Part shown: positions 1 to 12,742 of the stretch, piece after piece
Numbering within the stretch: position 1 is the first letter of the stretch
Layout of the letters: the number at the start of each line of letters is the position of its first letter
NCBI RefSeq assembly: GCF_048771995.1
Contig: NC_133032.1
Span: 24,949,501 to 25,013,500 of the forward strand
DNA length: 64,000 bases
From: Taeniopygia guttata
Taxonomy: Eukaryota; Chordata; Aves; Passeriformes; Estrildidae
Direction: 5' to 3'
The notes under the pieces: generated by a model
What the model was told of the DNA's origin: nothing
Database searches by the model: none
Seen by the model: only the letters and a program-made list of their open reading frames with translations
Program-made: the position numbers and the translations under genes

Positions 1-3000
1 TGCAGCAATTATCGTTTAATAGATAGGTTTAAATGCTCTAAATGCTACTTAAATCCACAGATGAAAACTTTTTTCATGCTGGTGGATAAAAAAAAAAGCC
101 ATCGAAATAAAGCGGAATCACTTTTCATAGAATTATGTCTCTTGAATTGCTGTTGTGGTTTGACTCTCACTACTTCTCTTATTACAACTTAAGATAAAAT
201 CCCTCAAAGCTAAAGGTCTCTTTTTTAATTGTTTCAGCTAAAAATCTGTTTCCCATTTATCATCCTATGCCTGATGCTGACCAATGCAGAGCCACACAGA
301 AATACACAGACATCCAGAATGGACCAAAAAATTCCCTGACTTCATTTTAAATCTGTAGCTCAAGCCATGGCCCGGAGTATCAAGAGATTTACTAAGCTAC
401 AGAATTGAATTAATTTCTACAAATACATAATTCTTTCTGAACTTATGTTGACTTAGGACATATCATCTGCGGGCTAGTTTTCCTCATCAATCCCTCTCTG
501 GATGCATGTTATGATATGCAGGGTATTTTGAATGGTGGCTTTGGATGGAATGACAAGTTTTGCACGTGTTGAGGAATCACTGTACATTTATCACATCCCA
601 TGAAGCCAGGATAACTTATTGAACCTCATGACTACTGCTGCACACTGAGGAATCTTGCAGAGGTTTACCAAAAGATTGTATAATTGTATAATTTGGTTGT
701 TGTTTTATCCGGGAAAAAAAAAAAAAAACAAAACACCTTTCTAAAGCCTTTGCTTACATAGTCAGGGTAGTGGAAGAACCACCTGGAGCTCAAGAGAGAG
801 ACAGACCCAGTGCTGTACTTCCACAACGTGACTGAGAGACAGGCAGGCTTCACCCCCTGCTCTGGTGCAGAGAGAAGGTGCACCACAACCAATTACCAAC
901 CCAAATATGTACCCAGAACAGTCTCCTCCCTGCACAGTGATTCACAGCACACCTGCTAATGTTCATATTTAGAGACAGTAATGTTTTAGCGGGGGGGTAA
1001 AAACACCTTCTATCATAACAGGCAATAGAGAGGAGCTTCAAGCCAATTAGAGAAAATGTACCACAGTGAGTCAACATTCAATAGCTCATGATTTAGAAAA
1101 GTATTCACCTTGAAACAGTCAATATATGCATTACACATGGATATTTAACTGAACACCTCACCCATACTTTAATTAACTGTGCAAACAATTAGCAGTGCTC
1201 TAGCACAAAGACTGAAAATTCTCTGCACAGCTAAAGTGAAAATGCTGTCGTTCTCCAGAAGTGAACTGTGATATAGCTGGTTCCACGGATTGGGAAGAGA
1301 TCCTTACTGATATCCAGGGAATCCTGCTTTTATGACACCAACTTATTGATCTGTGAGATTTTCCCAGAGGAATGGAAGTACGACAAGCTGTAATAATAAC
1401 CAATGCTCAGTGGCCGGTGAAGCATAGAAACTTAAGCTGCATGCTGACCAACAATTACAGAATTGTAATCCCACTCATTTCCTGGAGGGCAAATGAAGTC
1501 TAAATTAAAGCTATGAGTCTTCTGGGCATCACATTAGACAACAGCTCTGTGGCCATCTCTGCAAAAAGTGGAACATCTCTTTCACTGTTGTCCGAAAATT
1601 ACAATATCGATTTTAATTTTCTGATTACCTTTAGGAGGCGACTTTTGTTACTTTTCCAGTCCCTGTCCTTGCCTTCCCAAGTGCAGAAGCAGCCTGTGCA
1701 AGGTGAAGGCTTCCCAAGAGCTGGTGGATCTGCAGGAGGAGAGCACAATGCTCCTCCAGGGCTTCTGCAGCTTTGCCTTTTCCCCACACATCCAAGAGCA
1801 CATGGTGCTGTCCCCTGGGCTGGAGGGTGAGAGCTGACCTTCCTTCAGGAGCCACACACTAAGGGTGATCCCAGGTAACCCTCTGGGAAGCTCCTACATG
1901 TTTCAGACTAATATCACCAATAAACACTCTTCTGAAAACATTTTTAATGACTGATTATGGGTCTACAATGACCTGAGACACTTATGAACAAAACACTTGA
2001 AAAAATGCCATGGGGCAGCAGACTCTTGCTCAGAAAATGCTGAGGGAAAGAGAGAAAGCATAGAAATAATGATCAAATAGCAAAATTTTTGCTCTTTACT
2101 TCTTTTTCAAAAGGCCCCAAGTGCAGCAAGTTTCCAGTCAGATCAGTAGATCTAAAGCAAACATGGAAATATTATTTTGCACCAGCAGTTTTCAGTTTTT
2201 ATTTTCATTTGAGTTTTATTAATTATTTTCCTGGGACGGCACATACAGTAAGTACAAGCTTGCTGTCATTCAGTTTTAGTGAACTTTGTGGTTCATAGTC
2301 AACTTAGTCTTCAGAATCTGTGTGCCAGAGGTTAAAAGCTCTGATCCCACACCCTTTTGAAAAATTGATTTGGTAAAGCTTGTCATGTTAAAGCGATGGA
2401 CTGGCTGCCACAAGTGTAAGGATGCCTTTTGATGTCATTACTTCTGCTCCTATTTAAATCTGTGGTCAGACTGGATGAGCAGAATTCAAGCTGTAAAATG
2501 CCAGGGGAGGTTGGGAAGGCTGTAATAAGAGCATCCCAGTGGACAGTGATGGTTCTCCTATGAGGTAAATGCTGCATATCAGGGCGTTCAGATACTGCTG
2601 GTGAAGACCACAGGAAAGGAAAAATGAAAAAGTGAAAAAAAAATAAATCTCAGTCGTTGGAAAACCCAGGTGTTTCTTTTCATAGCAGCTGATCTATAGG
2701 AAAAGCAATACTCTTGACCAAGATGCAACAGCAAGCCTGGCTTAGCCTTCTTAACCTTTGCCAATTGGTTTATAAAAGTTTAACTGCATCTGTCTGTCTC
2801 CTGGGGACCTGTGGAGAGGACACATCAAGTGCTGATAGAGGTACTGTGCAGGGCAAGAACAGAAGAAGGAGGAAGTTTCCAAAGGCAGCCACTGGGAGTT
2901 GCAGTACATTCTTTCCTCTACCTGGCCACGAATAAATATTTTTTAAAAGAATAGTATTTTCGCCTGGAAATCACTTTCCTGTGGTAACCTGCAGAAATAA

Positions 3001-6000
3001 ACTTCTCATTCCCCAGAAACAGACTTATGGACCTGCTTGGAAGCACCTGTTACAAGGTCCTAAAAAATGTCCTTTAAATTCATCTTAGCAGAGCATGTAA
3101 AGAGGGGTTCTGAGCCAAGAGCATCCTGAGGCACCGGGGGCCAGCGCTGACCTGCCACCCCTGCTGTCCTGCTGCTGAATTCCTTCCTCCTCCCTTTCAC
3201 TGCTGAAAACAAAAGGGTGGCATTTCCTTACTGTTTCTTGCAATAAAGTAAAATGGTCAACATCTGAGAACAAAAATAAAGCAACAAGCTACTTAGTGCC
3301 ATGAAAAGAACAGATAAGGTTTTTTCTTTCCCTAAGAAACTTAAAGACTTCTTTCAGAAGAAAAGAAGGAAAACCCCAGAGATACTGTACACAACGTTGT
3401 GAGTATGACCTTGGTAACTCTGGGGAAAGTTATACAACCCGGGTGGCCCAAATTACTGCTCTTCTTCCCGAGTGGGAGTCGTTCTGAAGCTGTCGGTAAA
3501 CTCAACATCATTTTGTGGATGTATTTTAGGATGTATTTAGACAAAAACCAACTTATCTTTGAAAAGAAATCTCTCCTGCTAAAACTCTGATGGATGAGGA
3601 CTAATTATTTACATTCTTTTTATGACCAGAAAAGATCCATTTATTTAATGTTACAGTTCATTAATTGACTTTCGCTTCTTCATAACATCCAACTGAATTT
3701 TTTGGTGACAGTGTTTTGTCTGGTTTTACTTATGGTGATCAGTAAAATGATACACGATCTGCAAAAGTCACGGATGCAAACTGCCCTTCAAGGTACATCA
3801 GTATCAAAAGGTACTCAGTGACTGAGTTTGTGTTCTGAGCCATTCAACCATAAATACATTCCCACAATAGTAACACTTCGGGACACTTCTCAAATAAATA
3901 ATTTCCTTCAGTTCCTGTAACTGACTGGCAATGTTGCAAAATAAACCCCACAGAAAAAATGGCTAGGAGATATCAATTAGCTTGTAAGTTTATTAACCAA
4001 ATAGCATTGTTGGGATGCGCAGGCTTCATGGCTGCTGCTATTCCTAAGACTGTCACTTTATTGGGAGGAGCTGCCATCCTCTCTGTGGCATTTGTTGCTG
4101 GGCACAGACCGTGTTTCTGACAACTGCACTCTGTTATTCAGACTGAGAGACATTCTAAGTAACTGGGGAAAGAATACAACAAACCGAACATGTTGCTGAC
4201 CTCTCTGCTGCCAGGTGGGATCCTCCCACTGCTGTCACATCAGTGGCACAAATTAAGAGGGTTTGTGCACTTCTGTGATATTCCTCCGAATGCTGAGCTG
4301 CTCTTGTGTAGGGTACTGCCTCACCACAGGAACTAGTTACTAATTCTCATGGAAATCTGGGGAGCCTGAATCTTTAAAGAAGGTGCCAAGGACATTGGAG
4401 AGGTCACAGATGTTGAGATCCAGCCTAAAGCATAATTTAGTAAGGTGGTATTCTCTGCCAGGCTAAATTCCCCTATATACTCGCTTGTAACTATGTATCT
4501 CAGCACAACTGAACCATAAATGCACAACCTTGAGATGTCTCTTTTGTTTACCAGGTTCTTTCTTTGTACAGACTTTTCAGGCTACTATAAATCAAGCAGA
4601 TAAGCTGGTTTCCTTATGGGAGTCCTCTCTTTAAAAAAAAAAAAAAAAATTCTTTTTCCTTTTCTCCGTTTCCAGAGGTACAGAAAGAATGTTGAAACCA
4701 TTATTACCAAGAACAATCAGACATTTAGGGTGTTCTCAAAGGTGAGGTGGGCTCTTACCAAGCCACCTTTCTTTCTGAGGATTCTATATGGGGTTGCTTG
4801 GAATGGAATCCTGGTACCACAAAGGAAGGACCTGGAGTTGTTTCTAAGGGACCATCATTCTGCAGGCAAGAATGGGAACACACCATGTACAGTACACACA
4901 GTGTTTGAGCAAGAGAGAAAGGAGGGAACAAAAGGAAGACAGCTGGGAGAGAGGAAGGATTGAACTGAAGGTATTTCACAGTTTCATGTGGAAAAACCTT
5001 CATTTACTGAGTTTGAGGAATAGAAAGTTCCAATTCAGAGTTTGATAGCCATTATTACTTTTTAGCCTGGGTGACTTGAGTATTACTTGGTGCTGGTATT
5101 ATTTGCCATGATGTCTCAGAGGGTGATGGGGATAAAAACTGAGCACATCTCAGGAAAAACAGTTTTTTTCTGGCCACCTGCTCAACCACCAACTGTTCAC
5201 ACATTTTTTTTCCCACTTTTTTAAGCAAATGTGCCAAAGGATATCAAAACATATTTATCAGAACAGTAAAATAATAAACTATAACAAGGTGTCAGATTAA
5301 ATAGGAAATATAGTGGAAAGAAGTACTAAAAAGGTTTGAAAAACACTCCTCTTGCTCCTGTCCTTGAAAGGTAAGTTAATCCCTCCAGTATTATTTTCTA
5401 GTTCAGCAGCTCCCTGCAGCTTCCTGGGTTTTATAGCCACAGAAACCCAAAGCAAAGGCTCCCTCATCCTGCCACCTTGAGACTTTTGCTTGTGGTCCTC
5501 CTCTTTCCTCTGCCGCTGTCATAGCTTCACATCCCCCAACACCTTTCCGTGCTGGACACATCACCAGATAGAAGCTGCTCCCTTCCCTCCACAGCAACCC
5601 CGTTGCCCAGGCCTTTCCCTCTTGCCCTCACCCCATCTCAGAAGTTAACTTAAAGGTCACACCGAGTCCTTGGGCACAAACTGGAACAAACCAACCTAAA
5701 AGCACATCCTTTCTGCCACTCTGGTATACAGGGAGGCAGCTTCATTTGTGCAGACCTACAGACTGTAGATATCTGAAATTTATTTTTCTCTTCTAGGGAA
5801 AGAATTTCTTTCCTGCTATTTTTACTATTTAAATTCAGAATGAAAATCAGAAAATGCAGCTTCTAACTTGACAGAATTTCCAGTTTTTACTTACTTAACA
5901 TAAATCAGAATAGGCTACAGCATATTTTCTGTGTGGAATAAATCAGCACATTGGGTATTTTAAACACGCATTGATTTTTTATTAAAATATATATGATTTC

Positions 6001-6646
6001 AAAGGAAGACTCAAGCATCGTATGTTAAAAATGACATTCCTTTTGTTTTAATCAATTTCTCTTACAGCTTTCCTTATAAGAGTGCCAATAATCTAAATTT
6101 AGTTCAGGAGAGAAACAAAACAGAATGCTTTCAACAAGCAAAAATTCTAATTGCTTATTATGTTAAAAGCAAAATACATTATAATAAACTCTGCATCCAA
6201 TACTCATGAGGAAATTGCTAAAATTATATGGTAGGTTATGATTTTCAGAATCAGTAGCTGTTTTCTCAGAATTCCTAAACATCAGTCCTCCTTTAACTGG
6301 GCAGCTGAAATCATTAGGTCTGTTCCTTCTCTTTTCTCTCTTCTCCCCACTCCCCCACTATCTTTAGCAATTTGTTTTATTTTCCAGGTGAAATACTTGC
6401 TTTTATGCAAGGCATCTTTCTCTACTGAGGACTTCCAGGATTAAACTAAAAATCTGCATGTTTAATATAGTGCCATAGAGTATAACATTCCAACTGTGAC
6501 ACCTTATCAAAGACTCATGGGGTAGGAAAAACGGTCTTACAAATTTTAGGGAAATATAACTTCTTGTACAGGCTTCAAATGAAATCCCTGTGTGACAGAA
6601 TCTTGTAAACTTCTTAGATTTCTGAGTGCTAGAGAAGGGTCCTCTG
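1..6646. other. Gene-free AT-rich sequence
   Basis: I see no coding region, RNA gene or recognisable mobile element here. The open frames present are short, lack similarity to any family I know, and lie in both strands at the density expected by chance. Low-complexity tracts include an A15 run at 714-728 and an A17 run at 4633-4649. A mildly GC-richer patch lies near 3110-3190. Diverged transposon remnants too old to recognise by eye may be present. Confidence 0.6.
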
Positions 6647-6685
6647 TGCTGCATTCCCTGGCAAAGGCCACCAGGGAATGCAGCA
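6647..6685. repeat. Perfect 15-bp inverted repeat with 9-nt loop
   Basis: The left arm TGCTGCATTCCCTGG (6647-6661) is exactly complementary to the right arm CCAGGGAATGCAGCA (6671-6685). The loop is nine bases, 6662-6670. Pairing stops abruptly on both sides (G opposite A). As RNA this would be a strong hairpin, but the stem is shorter than a normal microRNA precursor (about 22 pairs or more). It lies in sequence with no gene. Function is unknown; it may be a chance palindrome or a remnant of a hairpin-forming element. Confidence 0.8.
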
Positions 6686-9600
6686 AACTGTCTCCTACTG
6701 CAGCAGTGGAAACCTTTAGGTGATGGTACAGTGTGCAGCTCAGCAATTTTCTAGTTTTAAGTTCTAAGTATAGAAAACCAAGCCTGAGGCTACTATCCAT
6801 GCTGTACTCCAGCTGATACCAGACCAGTGATGCCTTCAATTATTTCTTTTTAGAGATGTACTTGCAGAGAATCTCCAGTTGTGTTAAAAGCTCCCCTTTC
6901 TGGGTGAAAGTGCAATCTGTGTCTGCACCGCTCAGTTAAAACATTCCATGGCCACGGAAACAACCACATTCCTCATGGCATCACACAGGGCATGGTCAGC
7001 AACAGCACCAACAGCCCTGGTATAAAAACGGAGCCTGGGAGGAGTTGCTGAGCACAGTATCATTCAGTCATTCTTTGTTTTGGTCATGGTTTTTCCTCAT
7101 GCTGATGTAAATTAAAATGCCCTTGGAGTCATATGTTGTTATCACCACTGCTTCATCCAGCCTATCAGGTTGGTCACATGGACGTTTCCTAATCTGCGGT
7201 GGAGTTTAGAGTTTACTGTAATCAAGTCTAGGTCAACGTGGTTAACAAAGATCTGTTTATTAAATTTCTAAGTAAATCTGTTTGATTTTGAACCTGGCAG
7301 CCAAAGAGCTGAATGAGAGGACAAAGTACAATATCCAGAGGAGGGAAAAAATGTCAGGCAGCTTAAGATGAAGGACCTTAAGGTCTGCATTTAACACAGG
7401 GGTAGACACCTGTGTCAAATGTGGATGCTGCCAGGTATCCCAAAATTAATCTTTCTCTTCTTCAGGAAATTATGGATGTTTTCAGGCAAATAATTGTAGT
7501 TCTCCCCTGCCTTGCATCTTCACAGCACATTTCTAATGATACAAGTATGGTTTCTTGAGTGTATCATCAAGGTGCTTCATTGTATGGAATAAAAAAGGAG
7601 GCCAAGAGGAAGCAAAGCAAAAAGGTGTTCCAACACATCTCAGATCCCAGCAGAAGTCCAGTGCTTGTAATCCCTGAATTCCCTCTCAATGACAACCATG
7701 GTGATTTGCTTGAAGAGAGGTAGTAAAACAGTACACTGAATTTGGGAAGAATTCTGTGCAGTAACTACAATAACAGCCCAGCTGCTGCTTTTACAAGAAA
7801 AATGGCTTAATTATTTATAGTTGTGCAAGCTCTATCATGGTTCTTTTTTTTCTGGCATTCATCTGTCCCACTATTTGTCATATAAAGTTGCTCAGAATTA
7901 AAACCCATATCCCTTCAGCACTTCAGCAAAGTGTCACTGGCCAGGGCTCTTGTTCTGATGGATGACACCAGTGACAGCTGCCAGAAAACACACTTAAATT
8001 GCTCACAGATACCTTGAAGGTGTATGCAGCAATACATTTAACCTAAAAAGAACCAGTATATATCTTTCTGCTCATCAGTTTTGTACTTGTACATTCTTTT
8101 CTTTAGTACCAACCCTTAAATCCAATTTCTCTGGAGTTAGTTATTCAGACATCACTGGTATGATTAATAAAAAAAGAAGTGGAATTGACAATGGCTAGAT
8201 TAAAACACTGAGCCCAACCACCAGAAACTCTGAATTGGTGGAGATGTATTGACAGAAGTGTGCCAAGGGTTTGGGCACTGCTGCTTTTAGTGCCATTATT
8301 TTAGTATCATATGTGTACTGGCAGAACACTCACCTCTTAAACCTTACTACTGAAAAAAGCCTACAATTTACTCTTTTTTCTAAACTGTGAGCTATTTTCT
8401 TTTTTCTTCTACTGTTTTTGGCTAGCCAACTGTATGTACTTATTTGTAGTGAGGCTGATTTATCCTAACTTTTTAAAGCAGACACAGCCTGCAGAGAGCT
8501 TAAATGAGATCTGTGAGACTTTCTGGACATGACCCATCAATGGATTTTGGAAACACAACTTCCAGTCTCTTAGTAATTTGTGTTTTTCATTCAGCTTTGG
8601 TCAAAATGAGACCAACTGCTTAATTTTTACTGTATTCACCTAAACTTGGGTTTAATTAATCTGATCAGATTCTGTCAAAACATTTCTAAGCAGCTTTGAT
8701 AGAAACGATAAAATCAATTTTTCTCACAATTTATGGTTATCATCCACAACCTTCATCTCTGCACAAGCTTTATAGTACTGACAGTCCCAAAACCCATGGA
8801 AGAAAACAGTGTTCAGAAAGTAGAAACACTGGGGAGAAGTGGCTGAGATCAACTTTCAGGTCAACTGCAGAGGCCCCAGATGAGCACAGGTCTCCCAGCC
8901 CCTGGTCTGGGGCCAGAGGTGGCTTTAATAAGCAGTGTAGACAACCCTTTATAAATGTCAAGGATATTTATCTGCTTAAAGCAGTGACCACAGTTAAAAA
9001 GTCACACTGAAGCTCCCTTGAAAATCCAGGTTGTTATTTTATGATTAGCATAGTATATAGACACACTGGACAGCCTCAGCAATAGATTTAATTCAGCAGC
9101 TAAGCCTTGGCAGGCAGGATATACATCTTAAACACTCTAAAGCTGTTGATTTAGTTCCTGTTAATTTTAGCATGGAAGAAGCTGACCACACATTTATTTC
9201 ATGGTGCTGCTGTTTCCCCTGTTTCTTGGAGATTTATTATCTATTTCTAAGGTTTCCTTTCTAATATTTTTAATCAATATTTAAATAAACCACAAATAAT
9301 GTCTTCAATCAGTACAACATAGGCATCATATATTAAACTATTCCCATCTCTTAAGGTCTATAACAACAATAAGGAGGTGCAAAACTGTTTCTACCTGAAC
9401 TGTGCCATTTCATGCAGATGTAGACATTTAACTCTGTTTGGGGTTTCATCCACCTCCCCCAAATATAATATATTGTTTAATAGATTTCTATTTCTGTTAT
9501 TTAAACAACCACAGAGCAATCAGGATTTGCAGTGACACAAAAATAATATCATTAAAATAAAGTTAATTTGGACTGGATATGCCTGACATGAACATGCCAT

Positions 9601-11261
9601 ACTGGAAGATAAAAAATTTTGCTCTCCTCTTCCTTTTTTATCATTAAAGGGCTGGCTCAGACTTTGGGAAAGGGTCAAGACTAATTCACCTTTCTGTCTG
9701 TTAAAATTAGAGGAGAGAGTTTTGGCAGGAAATTAATATCCATCAGTGATTTTTGAAAAGTTTATTAAGAGGTTAAATGGTATGAATTGATAGAAGAGCA
9801 ATTGTGAAGTAAAAAACCACAGATTGGTTTGATAGCAAAGCATTAAAATATTTGTTTAAATGGCAGTGAAATAACTGTTACTTTGAGAGGTGGACTCAGT
9901 TTCTTTGCAATATTTTTGTCTCTTACATCACCTATTCATAAAATACTTATAAATATTAAAATATGCATAAAATTTTTTCAGAAGAAGCTTGCTTTTTAAT
10001 AATCGTGTAGTTTGACTTTCATTGTTTGAAGATGAAATTGCGGGCTCTGGGGATAGCTTAGTTTAATTTTTATTCCTTTTCAGGACAAGAACTCAGCCTG
10101 ATATTTGTTTTTATTTCCTTTCCATCCAATATTTATACACACAGAGAATGTTTCTAAATGCAAACATGAAGCACCAGCATTTACACCAGTGTGACTCAGG
10201 GGTGTGAGAGCAGCAAAGACAGAAAGCTGCCTGAGCATCTCCCAGGTAAGGAAACTGAATAATTTATTGTAATATACTTAATTACTTCCCTTAAATTACA
10301 TGGTAGGCTAAAAAAATGTCTTTATTCTTTTAATAAAATTGTTGATGATTGAAAACTACTAAAAAAATGGTTAGGCTTAAATTTGGATTCTGCTCAAATA
10401 AGTGAGATATTAAACATCCCAGATAAGAAGAGTTGCAGCATTTTTGTTTGATGAACTTGTCAGTTGTATAGTAGGAAAAGGCAACATAAATAAAAAAGTT
10501 ACAGAAAGTACATTTTCATGTTTAAAATAGCTGAAAACCAAGGACCAATATCGTATGTCCTAAACACCTGCAATTACCACCTGTTGTTTTCTTTATTTGT
10601 ATGTGGAATATTTTGAAGTTCCCTTGTAAAACAATTTGTTCAGATCTCATTTCCCATTATGGCAGACTAGAATAAACTTGTGACACATCTTGGTACAGGT
10701 ATTGCTGATACAGAATTTCAATTTCTGTTTTTTATGCTCATTCAGAATTGTATTGACAAAGTAAAGATTTCTGGCCAAGTATGGATTGGATTTGGAGCCA
10801 TGAGAGGAGAGATGACTATCAAAAATAGTGATTTTTTTTTTTTTTTGTCAAAACTGCTTCAAAAGCTTGAAACTTAAATTTACATTCAAGGTTAACATGA
10901 ACTGGAAATATTAAATTAATAATCAAATAAATCAACTTTAGGTAATATATTCAACTTTTTAAACTACTAATCAAAAGATCAAGGTGAAATCTTGGCCTCT
11001 TTTTCAGTGACAAAATTCAGCAAGGTCTGTGGAGGACTTATGACTTATAAGCGGATGAAACTAAAACTCCTCTCCAAAGCTCTGTTGGAAAGACAATTAA
11101 AGGCACTAGACAGTGATCTAATAGCATATTTCACATATAAGACTCTGCATAAAGAAATGTTTACATTCCTGGATATCATGTAAGAAAACTAATTTCCCTG
11201 GCTAAAGAATCTGACTATAGAAGCTTGAAATACAGTTTAACAAGCTGGATGAAAAGCTATC
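6686..11261. other. Gene-free AT-rich sequence
   Basis: No gene or clear transposon is visible. The longest plus-strand frame (8696-9010, 104 codons) shows no domain, no protein-like composition and no recognised similarity. A T14 run lies near 10831-10845. Nothing else stands out. Confidence 0.6.
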
Positions 11262-11800
11262 TTTTTTTTTTTTTTTTTTTTTTTTTCGCTTTATTAATGT
11301 TATTTTACTTGTAGATTAAAGCCAACTGCTCTGTCTTTGAAGCCCAGAGCTGGGCTGTGCTATGCTTGACATTGCTGTGTGAAGATTCCTGAAATAGTTG
11401 TGGAAGTAGATATGATCAGGCTTGTTGATGCTGATGGAATGCTGCATCAGGCCTTCCTCCCTAATCCAACAAAAAAGCAGAGTACTTAACCCTGGAGGTA
11501 CACAACTTCTGGCACCCCAGCACTTGGGCAGCTTGGTGACAGAGGGAGTTCCTGAAGAAAGCTGTATTTCCATTGGGGTGCTTTCCACATTAAGGGCTTC
11601 TAAGATGGGATTTAGTTATCTTTGTAAAGGTGATATAGAAAGATTCCAGTATCTAGGCCTTGCCCTAAAGGCCGATTGTGGATTCCCAAGTTTTACTGAC
11701 AAAGGTGTTTACACCTTCAGAGCAGGCCCAGCCAATTTATTACATGCTACAAACCATCTGAAAACCTCAAAGATACAGAAGGTAAATTAAAATTCTGCTT
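11262..11800 (-). pseudogene. Possible processed retrocopy, parent unidentified
   Basis: Read on the minus strand, an AATAAA hexamer (complement of TTTATT near 11290-11295) is followed three bases later by an A25 tract (T25 on the plus strand, 11262-11286). That is how the 3' end of a retrotransposed mRNA looks. Upstream on the minus strand is a 91-codon frame (11316-11588) ending about 25 bases before the hexamer, and the opposite strand is also open for 122 codons (11422-11790). I do not recognise either product. Against the call: the hexamer is unusually close to the tail (10-30 bases is normal), no target-site duplication is evident, and retrocopies are rare in birds because CR1 does not mobilise poly(A) RNA well. 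The right-hand limit is a guess. Confidence 0.3.
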
Positions 11801-12287
11801 AGAAACCTCTGACAGGTGCCTTGGGGAAATCATATCTGCTGTAACACTTTGTAAACACTGTTTATGTAATTCTTGAAATTCATATGTATTATGTATGTGA
11901 TGTATATATAAAAAAACAGCAACATGCTAAAAACCAGTACCTGGTATTGTAGATCACTTAAACACAAGTTCTAGCCTTGGGCTGTTAGTTCTAGCTGACA
12001 GAAAAAAAGACCAGCCCTGCCCATAGACTGCCCCCTCTTTTATGCAGTGAGTACAATTTCCCAGGAAAAGACTGATCAACAGGAGAGCAGGAGGACAGTG
12101 TTGGCAGTGTTTAGGATTTCAAACCACTAGGAAGCTTTAGCTGGAACCATGGAACTGAGTGTGGGAACCCAGGGCAAGGGGTATATCCACCTGTCTGCCC
12201 TGGGGTGCTCTGACTCCCAGGAAAACACTGACTTTGACCCTCATTCATAGAGAAAACTTCCAAAGCCTCAAGGTAAACTAGAAACCA
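11801..12287. other. Gene-free sequence left of the solo LTR
   Basis: No coding region or recognisable element. This stretch separates the possible retrocopy from the target-site duplication of the solo LTR. Confidence 0.55.
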
Positions 12288-12742
12288 CAAAAGTGTGAAA
12301 TAGATTGTAGAGATTGTAGATAGTGGTATAATATGTCACATGAGTGACAAATTGAAGTTTTAGGATCTTTAGTATGTTATAGAGGAGTTCAAGATGGAGG
12401 ATATAGGGTGTTGTCTCGAATTCCTGTCTTCTCTCTTCCTCTTCCTTCTTGGGTTTAGGTGGTATCTTGTAATTGGGTAGAAAAATCTACATTTCAGGTC
12501 TTTAGGGGTCAGTTATTGAGCTAGAAAGGAAAATAATTCAGGTGTCACTTCTTAATTGGGTAGTTTAGTTTTTGATTAGACCTAGAAAAAACCTTACAAC
12601 AGGAAATTGTTAGCAATTTTTGTGCTGTTTTCATACATACAAAGTCTAGGTTCAGACAATGTAGTAAAGTTTTGATAAGATAACAATAAACAAAAGCTGA
12701 AGACCAAAAATTCCAATACATCTCTTGTTCCTAACACAAAAG
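12288..12742 (+). mobile_element. Solo LTR of an ERVK-like endogenous retrovirus, with target-site duplication
   Basis: The element runs from TGTGAAATAG at 12294 to GTTCCTAACA at 12736, 443 bp with the TG...CA ends of a retroviral LTR. It is flanked by an exact 6-bp direct repeat, CAAAAG, at 12288-12293 and 12737-12742. A 6-bp duplication is typical of alpha- and betaretrovirus-like (ERVK) integrase; ERVL gives 5 and gammaretrovirus-like elements give 4. Inside are an AATAAA at 12685-12690, about 50 bases from the right end, and an overall texture I associate with songbird ERV LTRs. No internal retroviral sequence adjoins, so it is a solo LTR left by recombination between the two LTRs of a provirus. 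Orientation is inferred from the position of the polyadenylation signal. Confidence 0.75.
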
